Position numbers and translations under genes: made by a program. Positions 1-9,936 of a DNA stretch of 64,000 nucleotides are shown here, piece by piece. Each line of letters opens with the position of its first letter. The stretch's first letter is position 1. The stretch comes from Ascochyta rabiei (Eukaryota > Ascomycota > Dothideomycetes > Pleosporales > Didymellaceae), in the NCBI RefSeq assembly GCF_004011695.2, contig NC_082424.1, positions 558,001-622,000 on the forward strand, given 5' to 3'. Below the pieces are notes generated by a model. The model saw only the letters and a list, made by a program, of their open reading frames with translations, did no database searches and was not told where the DNA came from.

Positions 1-386
1 GAATATCAAATCAATAAAAGCTTCCGATAGCTTGGTCAGCATTTGACTTGCAGCCACTGTAACAGCCGGCTTATGTATTTCTTTCATCACAGTCCATCAG
101 CTTGTCTACCTGGTCAGACAGTAAGAAGGGTATACTCAGCGGCAGTGGAGAAACGGCGAGGCGACGGCAAAGGATGGCTACAATGGGTCGGTGTACGAAC
201 AACAGATAAGATGGCGGATAGGAATTCATTTCGTGAACAGAATGAGAGCGTTAGAAACAAAGGATCTGGTATGCACTGAAGATCGTGTATTCGAGAGGTG
301 CAGTTTAGCAGTGTATTGAGACTCGAATTCTGCACGTGTCATTCTTCTAGCTAGCCATGTCTAAGGAGGATATCCTACTACACTCC

Positions 387-955
387 CTAGTTGTCGAGCC
401 GGTCCATATCTTCGAGCGTGGAATCAATCAATTCCAAGAATGCATCCAAATCGTCGTCGTCCTCTTCTTCACTGAGTCTCGATACCCCTGATACAAGGAA
501 TGATAGCAGTAAGGATGCAGAAGGCGTTTGCCTCGCTTACAGAGAAATGGCATGTGTTATATTCTTGCTCCTTGACTCAGTACAGCACGCGGAAGAGCGC
601 TTGTGCGACACATGTCACGCTCTGGCACCTTGGATGGCGCTGATAGCCTGACCAGCGTAGACAGACACAACACAGACATTGCCATTGAGAAGTAAACGAG
701 GTATGAAGCCCATTCAGCGTTGAACACACCATAGACCTTTCCAATAAGCGTTCACATAAGGTTGTGTATCCTACACACTGAACCTACTTTGCTTAGGCCG
801 CCGTCGAATGCTTCCTTTTCTATGCATCCAGCACCATGCTCCAGTCCTTCGACCAATGTCCACCCTTATGCTCCAAGTTCGTCCAACGTCTCAAACAGCG
901 ACACCAATGCTTTCCATAACATGCTCAACAAACCGAGTGTGGAGAACAAAGACAT
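387..955 (-). pseudogene. Small gene with internal stop, unknown function
   Basis: A three-exon minus-strand model fits the frame: 955-788, 736-619 and 487-387, with introns 737-787 (GTAGGT..AAG) and 488-618 (GTGACA..CAG). The first exon starts MSLFSTLGLL and continues as an amphipathic helical stretch. The second has a hydrophobic run (YFSMAMSVLCLSTLV). The third is acidic and ends DRLDN-stop. One in-frame TAA lies at 868-866, codon 30, so the gene is either broken by a single C-to-T change (CAA to TAA) or the true start lies elsewhere. The family is not recognised. The acidic C-terminal helix and the consistent phases are the main support for coding. The first acceptor (AAG) is non-canonical, which weakens the model. 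Confidence 0.35.
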
Positions 956-1782
956 CTTGATGATAAGCAGGACTGGTACGTTGGGTCAGAGATGATACAA
1001 GCTGGCTGTATAAGATTCGATACCCTTCGGTTACGCCGTAGATACATCCTGTATTTATACGGGGCTTACGATTTGCCTAAGTGTTTTATCGCTTCAAGGA
1101 CTGATGCACATAGTCTCTCGGCGGCCTTATTAGGTCAATGCACTTGTTCCTGCTTCTTGATCACTGCATGAAATCAGAGCATCTGGGGGCGTGTGGCGAT
1201 GGAGACACAGCCTACCTTTACATCCGCCAACACGGAAAATCTTCGACCTGGCGTTGAATCGCCGCTAGAGCTCTGTTGAGCATAGTCGGGGCTTGAAGTG
1301 CTGTTGGTTAAGGTGGTATTTTTTGGATTCACATAAGGCCGGTAGTTGCTATAGCCTTTTGGCCATCCCCCCGCACAGTGAGCGGAACCTCGTCGAAATA
1401 CAAGAGCCGAGAAGCTCACTCAGACATGATACCAGGAAGATGTTCGGACATCCAGCTTAACCACTTCTGCGGCTTTCTGAGTTAAGCGTTTAATGCGTCT
1501 GTACAAGTTAGCTAGTAACAAAAGACTTCGGCAACAAGACCTACCACGGCGGAATTGTCTGTCTGACATCGTGAATGTCTGGCGCGAGTGTGCTGTGAGA
1601 AGTCAAGTGGATGGGTCGCGCAAGATGGCAAGGCGAAGTGGCAGCGTCAGGTGACAGTGAGCGTTTGCCCACGCCCGGTTCAATACCAGCGTACGTGACT
1701 GTCTATTTGTATTCACTAGTTTTTCTCTTTTGAAGCCGGGAAAGTGTGAATAATGCTCACGTGCTGAAACTGAACTATAAAG
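956..1782. other. Gene-poor stretch
   Basis: No convincing gene. The minus-strand open frame at 1174-1419 (81 codons, Ser/Thr-rich) could be an exon but has no supporting splice partner that I can place. Confidence 0.3.
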
Positions 1783-1953
1783 CATGTCTTTGCGTGTATT
1801 CTGCTATAGAGATCCCGCTAATGTAGCCCTTTGAACATCTTGTCGAACTCGCGCTTCGACTGGGCATTCGAGCATGTCTTCCTGAATTGGCGTGCATTCT
1901 GCTATTCCGGCCCTGTGAACATCCTATCGAACTCGCGCTTCGCCCAGGCGTTC
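1783..1953. repeat. Imperfect tandem duplication, about 85 bp period
   Basis: The segment around 1832-1869 is repeated imperfectly at 1917-1953. Both copies carry GAACATC, then TCGAACTCGCGCTTCG, and both are preceded by ATTCTGCTAT. On the minus strand both copies encode nearly the same peptide (KREFDKMFKG against KREFDRMFTG), so the duplicated unit is the 3' end of the adjacent decayed gene. Confidence 0.6.
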
Positions 1954-3767
1954 TTCTGCCGGCTTACCCTCGACGAGTAACGGTTGTTGTCCTCAGGCTC
2001 GGAGCCCTTTTCGTCGTTATCGCCCTTATCCTCTTCTTCGTAGTTGCCCTGGTCAGCCACTGCTTCTTTGTTGCGTCCACTGTCTTGCGGAATGGGGCCT
2101 GCTATACAAGACTGTAGCGGGCGCTTCCTGCTAGGTCGAAAACGAACGCCAACAATGTGATATGCTTCCAACCCTACCGTTCTCAGCCGGTCACACGCGG
2201 CGATATACTTGGCATCTTTCGCTTGTACCTCCACGAACGTCTTTCCTTCTGCAAGCTGATCTTCAGTGAGTGGTTCCACTCCCATTATCTTCTTACTGCG
2301 CTGTTCCACGCCCGACCTTCGCTCTTGTTGGTATCGTGCAACCGATCTACAACACCCCGGATCCCCACAGGCAGCTTGTGATCAGCGGGGTCTCGCCTTA
2401 CAATTGCGAGATTGCTCTTCTGGACCGGCTGCCATCCAGTGATGAATCGGTGTTCATGGACGCCGCCCCCTTTCATGGCATCCCGGATTATCTTGTCGTT
2501 GAGGAGCTCTGCTCGCGTGTGTAGGTCCGGCCTAGAGAAACTCCTCGCTGGCCCTCGCCGGCCCTTTCTGCAGTAGCTGGTATTCTGCATCTTTGTTATG
2601 GCTGAAGGGTGTGTGATTGTCTCGGAAAGACCGGAATTCTGCCCATACCAGGTTCCACTCAGCCTCAGTCTTGTTTGGGATCAAAGAGCTGCTTGTCTGG
2701 ATCCCGGCTTGACAGATTGACAGCCCGCCTCCTGTAACAAACATGCTGTCAGTGATGACTGTCAGCAGCAACTCTGCAATCCTAGCCTGATCTTCGTGCC
2801 ACAAGAAGCACACTGGAAGATATTCAAGCCTAAAGGACACGTCGTGTTGCGTGCGAAGCGCTGAGAGCACCAGGTGTTATAGCCAGCTGCTCTTGCCGGC
2901 GCTGTGTGCCTTTTGGCGTTGCGCTACCTCGATGTTGTATCTCACGCACGTATGCGCCCAGGACAGTGGCTTTGCCATCTCATCTTCGGGTGTGTCTGCA
3001 AGTCTGTCTTCCAAGGCCTTGCAAAATGTCAGGACCTTCATCACTCGATCCTGGGATCCATCGAGGTAATGATAGGATCCAGTCTTTGTTGCAGCAGATA
3101 TTGCCTATATTATCGTACTAGATTGTAGTACTGTTGTACTGGTATAACTGCTCTTTTTGGTCGCGACAGTCTTCATATCCGATTCGCTGACCTTGATCGT
3201 GTTCTGCATGTTGTCTACTTCTGCAGCCAGCTGACGGGCAGCCAGGCCAGTGGTGCTCGATACGTACGTTCGCAGTACCCTGATCTCCTCTTCCCACTGC
3301 GCCGGTGCTGGTGCGTTTCCACCTTTGTCTACAATGGCTCGAATGTAAAGGCCGGGACAATTTTTTCGCTTGGCGCACTTCATCCAAGCCGAGATGGGAG
3401 CGTAAAGCTCGTGAAGATCTTCGTCTACCCCGCCTCCGACGGCCTGGAACGGGGTGCCGTTGATCATGTGCTCCAGTACTGTCGTCGGGATTCCCGCGAG
3501 GATCTGCAGTGCTGGACTTACTGGCTGGGATGTCTTCTGTCCGGAGTCAATATCTCCTTTGTCAGGTCCGTGTGATTTTCTCATCGTTGTTGGTGGGATT
3601 TGTTCGTGTTGCAGGGCTGGAGAAACATTTCTAGAAGACTTTGAATACGGCGGCGGGCTGGATAGTGAAGTGAGAGATTCGCAACGAGCCAACTTCACGT
3701 GCAGAAGACCGTACGCTAGTGACCAAAACCGCTTTTGTAGGCGGTCGGTTTCTACGCGGGCGTGCAT
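1902..3767 (-). pseudogene. Decayed multi-exon gene, unknown function
   Basis: Successive minus-strand blocks read as one protein that is repeatedly interrupted. 3767 to about 3165 is a 200-residue block. After a likely short intron, 3104-2884 continues, hits an in-frame TAA near 2880, and carries on in the same frame to 2532. A frameshift near 2535 moves to the next frame (RPDLHTRAELL..), which runs to about 2310. A possible 41-nt intron (GTAAGA..CAG, 2268-2308) then leads into the frame ending at 1902 with REFDRMFTGPE. Upstream sequence to about 3950 may hold a further exon (a GTAAGT donor is visible). The TAA could come from CAA by one transition. I do not recognise the family. Assembly error is an alternative to true decay for the frameshift. 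Confidence 0.5.
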
Positions 3768-3959
3768 CTGGTGCTTGTAGATGGAATGTGGTAGGTCGCT
3801 AGCTAGACAATCGCTGGTCGGACACTTACAAACACCCGAATGTAATATCGATGCTCGAGAGGCGATCAGAAGCTGTGAATGACGGCCTTCCCCTCTGACC
3901 TGGTCCCCATGATTGTGAACTTCGACACAACAATTGGAGGGCTGTTAACGATGGCCGAC

Positions 3960-5229
3960 ATCTTCCCCTCCAGTACTTTAGTCAATGGCCGTGGATCAAC
4001 TGGGGCGGCTTGTTGCTTGTTGGACGTGAAGGGTAGGGTGTGGGTGCTAGCGGTGGAAAATCACCAGTGACGTGCTCCTTCTCCTGTTGCTTGGGAAAGC
4101 GCTCTTTCCATCTACACAGACTAACTCACAAACTACTGCCTTGTCACCCCCGCCGAAACCTTGGCCTGCCGCCGCTATACCTAGCCAAAGCCTCGTTTTC
4201 GCTATTGCTGCACATCTTCAGTACCACTGACCTTTCTGCAGAGCCTTGCGACGCGCTACCATGGAAGCATGGGATCTGATACATCTAGTCGTCTACATCC
4301 AGCACGGCTCGTCAGTCACACGTTGGTCACCAGCATCGACATACAGATCACTTCTCCCTCAAGCAGCAGCATCCTCGTCTCATTCTGCATCCAGAATACC
4401 CACATCATGCCGTGCAGTCGACTCTCTCGAGTACATCGATCGAGCAGCCTCGACGTTCATACAGTAGCAGTCACGGTAGGAACTCATCAACGGGGAGGGA
4501 CAGCGAGTCAATCAGATGCCATGGAGAGCAGTTACTCGAGAAGTAGTGCAATGGGTGCTCCTACACATCGATTCGGAGACGACAGAAGTGAGGTCTGGCA
4601 TGCAGCCGCTAATGCAGCTTTCGCTTGGTCATCCAATCACAGTCCTTCAACTCGTTCTGTCATCGAAGCCAGGCTCATCAGACGATATGGGCAGAGCCTT
4701 CTGGAATGTTAAGAAACGGCGCTTCGATGATGTAACAAGCTCAAGCATTCGCAGCATTACGAGCTTAAACAATACATGCATACGAGCCTCACGATACTCA
4801 GAGTGGACAATAAGGTAGCAGGGTGAACTTCGAAGCCATAACGGAGATGAGAGCAGAGATGAAATTTGGCGAGTGCCACCAATCACGTCGTCGACGTGCT
4901 CGGGCAGTCCTGCCTTCCCAGTCGATTGCTCGTCTCGACGGGCGCGACTGAGACATTAGCGGCTCGAAGCATGTTCCTCGACACGCCCTGCACAGGCTCA
5001 CTGCCGGTGTCGAGTCGCCGACAGCATACGCTAGCGACCAAGTGTAGGGAGAATCATGGCCAAACGGCTCCTACAGCAAGTGTCTTCAGATGCCTTCTTG
5101 AACGCATGAGCTGTCATCCGACGGATTCGGTAGACGATATGTAAGCCCAATGGCGGCCCTGAAGGACACGCTACTGCACAGAAGATCACCTCCAGGCAAG
5201 TCCTACTGCAGTGCCTGTTGAGGCTTTCC
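3960..5229. other. Gene-poor stretch with open-frame scraps
   Basis: Several short open frames exist on both strands (for example 4269-4712 plus, which is Ser-rich), but none has a convincing domain, start context or splice structure. No RNA gene or repeat was seen. Confidence 0.3.
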
Positions 5230-5660
5230 ACACTTACCCACAGTCAAGCGCAAATTCTTTGCAAGTTCTGCTTGCGCATGCGACAGTTCTTTGCACCTTG
5301 CTTGCCACTGCTTGTGCGTTCTCGTCAGCGCGTGGTTGTCGGCGAGCTACAGTAACTTCGGAAGCGTACCAGCAAGGGCCTTCACACCTGAATGCGCCTG
5401 GCCAATCAGCGATCGAGCGCAAAGCCTTTGCAAATCCTGTCTCGCGCAACCAACTCTTCCTTGCTGGCGACTCACTGCTGTAAGGCCTTGCCACGACTGC
5501 GCACGTTGCCGGGACGGGTGCACTACTGCAGAGACAACACGGCAAGGGCCTTTGCACCTCCACATGGTTAGCCGCTCCGAGTCTTTGCAGATTTTGGCTG
5601 AGCAATCTGATCTCGGTGACGGCTGCGCAATGTTGAGACGCAATCGTTGAGATGGAAGAC
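5230..5660 (-). pseudogene. Possible decayed coiled-coil gene fragment
   Basis: The minus strand contains heptad-like, Gln/Lys/Glu/Leu-rich reading (for example HKQWQARCKELSHAQAELAK near 5260-5320). Just downstream is a good GTAAGT donor, near 5238. An in-frame TAG about 60 bp upstream, which could derive from CAG, and changes of frame farther upstream interrupt it. No family can be named. The coding signal is suggestive only. Confidence 0.22.
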
Positions 5661-6800
5661 CCTGGTGTACCTGCGAAACTGTCAGAGCACCTTCGTCTGG
5701 TTGGAAAAGCAGCGTCACCAGGGCTCAATCGATAGCCGTGGAGTGCTGCCCTGCGCATCCGGGGTCTGGCCGTCCAGCCGACGAAAAGCACAGTGGGTGG
5801 GTGAGTGGGCTCGGCAGGCTTACCGTGAGCCTAGCATAGCCTGGTGCGGAGTCTCGATGACGATGGCCATCTCTACCGAGGCCTGCAAGACTTGCCTCAC
5901 CGTTCTTTGTCTGCGAGATCCGTGGCTGCTGCAAGACCGAGAAAACAGACTCTCTGTGCTAAACGCTGGGTGCTCGTAACGTTGGAAGTCCAGCCATGCG
6001 CGCTGAGTGGCTGAGACAAAGAGCACGACACCAAGCGCGAGACCACGTTGGCTGCCGCTGGACCTCAGGCACCGCCGTTTCATTGGCTACACACCCTGTC
6101 GTGGCCGCGGCTGTACCTGCGCCTGCGAAGGTGTCCAGACGGACAGCGTTCCACGATGCCACGTCGAGCGAGAATCTCAGGCTTGAGTCGCAGTCCCACG
6201 ATTCTGACGACGCCGTGGCCGCGGCCGTGTCTGAGGCCGGTATGGTTGCCATTCGTGAATCCATGTTTCAGTGCCTGAGCACAACTGTGCTGGTGCAACG
6301 GCTGGGGTGAGAGCTGGGGATAGGATGGAACTGGAACTGGAACTGGCACTGAACCGGGTTGTTGCTCGTTGGGTTGGTGAGGAGATGATTGTGCATTCTA
6401 ACGTTGACCTGGATACAGTGAGAATGAGGTCACACTCCCGTATGCACAGCGACGCAAGAGCAGCGTGCAGCGTGCAGCGTGCAGAGGATTTGCCGTAGAT
6501 CGGGGCTAGGCCGGGGTCATGTTCGTCTCTGGTCAGGCACAGCCGGTGTTTGCTTGGCCGGCTCTGACCAACCTGGTCTGCGTTAGCGTACGCCGCTGTG
6601 TGAAATGAGCATTTTGGCGCGGGCGGGTCGCAATTTCCCTTAACTTGCGCCTGGCTTCCTCGCACCTTTGTTTTACCCCGAACGCATCCACTCTCTCAAA
6701 CGTATTACACTTTGCCATCAGGCTGTGCTGTGCACTCACGCTCTTTGCTCGCAACACCACTGTCATTCACGACTACATATACCGCGCCTCACCCTCAACA
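5661..6800. other. Gene-poor stretch upstream of the GPI protein
   Basis: No supportable gene. Overlapping open frames on both strands in moderately GC-rich DNA look like shadows. The right-hand part probably includes the promoter and 5' leader of the gene at 6935. Confidence 0.35.
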
Positions 6801-6805
6801 CTACA

Positions 6806-6831
6806 ACACCACCACCACCACCACCACCACC

Positions 6832-6876
<45 letters not shown>
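6806..6876 (+). repeat. (CAC)n followed by (AAC)n microsatellite
   Basis: About nine CAC units run directly into about fifteen AAC units. The tract ends about 60 bp before the ATG at 6935, so it probably lies in the 5' untranslated leader of that gene. Confidence 0.85.
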
Positions 6877-6934
6877 CTTTCATCTCAAGATATTCCAGTC
6901 ACTACGACAACCAACATCAACAACATCAATCACC

Positions 6935-7339
6935 ATGCGCTCCTTCCAGAACGTCATTGTTTTCCTGTTCGCGCTCGTCGCCTGTGTCGTCGCTACCACT
7001 GAGTCCTACGACACGACTGTGTACCTCACGTCGACTGTCTACCGAGTCAACACCGTCACCATGTCTGGCTCACCTTCGAGCGCAGTCGTCAACCAGACCA
7101 GCACTATCTACGCCCCGTCTGCATCTGCCACCTACGTCGCATCCACTGCCACCTACGTCGCACCCACTGCCACCTACGTCGCACCCATTGTTTCCTACGG
7201 CACCAACAGCACCAGCATCAAGCCCACCGGCAGCGCGACCAAGCCCACCTCAGCCGAGTTCACAGGCGCGGCATCCAGCTTCCATGCGAACGCGCTTGTC
7301 GCTGCGCTCGCCGCTGGTGTTGGCTACCTTGTGCTGTGA
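6935..7339 (+). CDS. Small secreted GPI-anchored cell-wall protein
   Basis: A 134-residue, single-exon protein. The ATG at 6935 sits in a good fungal context (ATCACCATGC) and is the first to give a signal peptide (MRSFQNVIVFLFALVACVVA). The mature part is Ser/Thr-rich with NQT and NST glycosylation sequons and a near-perfect short repeat (TYVASTA, TYVAPTA, TYVAPIV) at about residues 68-88. The C-terminus has the fungal GPI pattern: a small-residue site (SAEFTGAASS) followed by a hydrophobic tail ending GVGYLVL. The expected location is the plasma membrane or cell wall. Such proteins are usually uncharacterised wall structural or adhesion components. The same EFTGAAS motif occurs near the C-terminus of the GH16 protein at 48-51 kb. 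Confidence 0.85.
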   Translation: MRSFQNVIVFLFALVACVVATTESYDTTVYLTSTVYRVNTVTMSGSPSSAVVNQTSTIYAPSASATYVASTATYVAPTATYVAPIVSYGTNSTSIKPTGSATKPTSAEFTGAASSFHANALVAALAAGVGYLVL

Positions 7340-9936
7340 GACGCATTCCCGCCTTGCTAGACCTGTCACTTGGCTCAGTCTCCACTCCAAGTGCTGGCCC
7401 GGGCAATGCTGAGTGTGCTTCACGATTTACGAGTACCAATACCCCTTCTGCTTCTTCCTTCAATACCTTCCCTTCTCGCTGCATACGCTTCCAACTTGGA
7501 CCGACACGCTCTACCGCCATTGTAATCCCACTCTTAATTGTTTGAAACGATTGACGAATGCGATTGCCGGCGTTTTTTTTTTGTCTGCGTCTATATATAC
7601 TTTCCTTTGACAACACTGCCCCCTTTTACTGTTTGCACGCATCCAAGACGCGGCGCCCACACTCTTTTTTCGAACAATAGGAGGCTCGAAACAAGCGCCT
7701 GCATGCAGGCAGTCGTTCCTCACTTCGCAGTCGGCGACGCACTGGGCCGTGACCGCGCCTTTTTTTCTGATGGAGCTGGAGTTTGGTGATACCCCCCCTT
7801 TTTCTTGGACGGATGGACGGAATTCCCCCTTTTGCATTCTTGTTCATGTTCTCCAGCCTATCTGGATTACGCTTGGTACTTCTTTTTGAATGAGATGACA
7901 TTTCGGTGGACACTTTGGAGAATGGACAGAGGCGTGGAATGGAAGTGAAGATGGATAATTGCAACCCGTCACGCTGCTACACCCACATGAGCGTGCGAGA
8001 CAATCCCCCCCTGGTATACGGCCATCTAGCTTCGGGAGAGAAAATTCAAAACTGTTCCCCAGTCAATAAACCACATATAACTCACGATGGTTCCCACACC
8101 CCAACCCACCTTCCTAATCCACTCGTCTCATTTCCCACACCGCAAGGCTGTCATCCACCATGTGCCCTCCTCAGAGCTCAGCACGCGCCCAAAGCGCAAT
8201 CACGCACGCACGCAAATCCCTTCCCTTTTCTTTTCTTCTCCTCACAGACCACAAACCGCAGACCACAGACCACAGCTTAATTAATCGTATGTAGTGCGTT
8301 GACTAAGGCCACTAGCCTGACTGACTAACTAACTAACTGACCGACCGACTGACTAACCGACTGACTAACCGACTGACCGACTGAGTGACTGCCTGCCTGC
8401 CTGCCTGACTGCCTGCTTGGATGAACGTGTCCAGACCGCGCAGCACCCTTTGCGCTCTCCTGTGCGGGGGTTTCGAGTGGGCGGGTTTCGAGTGGGTACG
8501 TGGTAAGAGCATAGCAAGCAAGAGGTGTTTGCGCTGTGAGAAGGATCCCAGCGCTTCTCCACAGGTGTCGGCAGTGGCCGGGTACGGATGGATGTACGGG
8601 GATTGTCTGGGAGGTGCACTGGATAGGATAGGACAGGATTGGATGGATGGGCTGGTATGCATGGTAGATATCGGCAGTGCTGTTCAACAGTAGAGCAGCG
8701 TTGTGCAAGACTCGGTGCGGATGCTGCTGTGCTGTATTGTGTGTACCGGTTTCGCAGCGCACAGCACAACACGCACCCTTTACGAGGACGCTACTCGTAG
8801 CGGAACAAGCGGTTGTTGGAATGGGAGAGAAGCACGCACTCGACAGCACCTGCACGCTGGCTGGGAAGGATCCATGCACTGGACTCTGTTATTGTTGTTG
8901 TTGTTGTTGTTGTTGCGATAAACGAGCGCAATTCGAGATGGAATGCGTACATGCCCAATTCGGCAAGTTGAGAGAACCGTCGATTGTCGTGGTGGTAAAG
9001 TAAGGTTCCGGCAGTCTTACTCGGCGCTAGTGAGTGATTGCATGGTCTTCTACCTATCAATTCATGCAACAGATTTGAGAGGATATTCTGGACGCAATCC
9101 CTAAGAATGCTGAAATTGAGCTGCAACGCACTCCACACCGCGAATAACACTCGAGAGATGCTGAGAAGTCGAGGTAAGATGTGGTGCGTGCGACACAATC
9201 GATGAGACACACACTGTGGTACGCCGACTGAGTTGCTGACCGCTCTTGCTGCGTTTGAGACAGTGCATGCGTGGCTTGGGCGTACACGCGACTACAGCAT
9301 TCTGTCTTGGAGCTGCGCGACGGTACACCTCGTCGCGCCAAGTGAATGGCCTCGCACGGTTCGAGACTTTGTCTGCAGGGATATCATGGCGACGTCGAAT
9401 GCGATGACGCAAAGGAACGGTCGGTAATACATGCAAGTGTCCAGACGGGGAATGCTGGAAAAGCTGGAGAGGGTGACATCGGTAACCCTGCCAGAACCAC
9501 ATCATTTCCCAACCCACGATGACGTCAATTTCACATATCAGGCGCTGATATTACACTGCATAAAACCGGTAAGATGGGGATGCTGGTACTAATTCGATAC
9601 AATATGAAGGTGCATGGTAATGCGCTGCCAATAACAAAGGAAACACACAATGCCAACGGTGGGCGAACAACAAAGCGAGCAAAAGGCCTCCCATATGCAA
9701 GTGTCCAACGAAGGTCCGAGACGTCTACGAAAGCAGCCGACGTGGCTTGGGTATAGTGGAGAAGTGGAGGAACAACTAGGAGATAATAAAAATTAGGTGT
9801 AGTATGCCGAAGCGGTGTGATGCTGGTAGCAGATCTGGGTATATGGGTATACAAAGAAAGTAGATTGGTGCGATAAGACGAAAGCCGTGAGGTGGTAACT
9901 GCGCCAGAGCCGCGTTCGGGATGGCCGTTGAAAGGG
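7340..9936. other. Long stretch without a confident gene
   Basis: About 2.6 kb. Open frames on both strands are short and lack domains. It holds homopolymer runs (T at about 7573-7582 and 7758-7765), a tetranucleotide tract near 8.35 kb and a (TTG)n tract at about 8887-8918. The right end probably contains the 3' untranslated region of the minus-strand gene ending at 9937. Confidence 0.4.
8317..8417. repeat. Degenerate tetranucleotide tract (GACT/AACT/GACC, then CTGC)
   Basis: About 100 bp of interleaved four-base units: CTGACTAA and CTAACTAA variants shading into GACCGACT and then (CTGC)n. It is a compound, imperfect microsatellite. It is open in several frames, which explains the spurious Ser/Val/Gln-rich open frames on the minus strand. 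Confidence 0.8.

Noticed and set aside
8325..8879. 184-codon minus-strand frame with a Ser/Val/Gln repeat end
   Set aside because: The repeat part is the tetranucleotide tract read as protein. The rest has no coding character.
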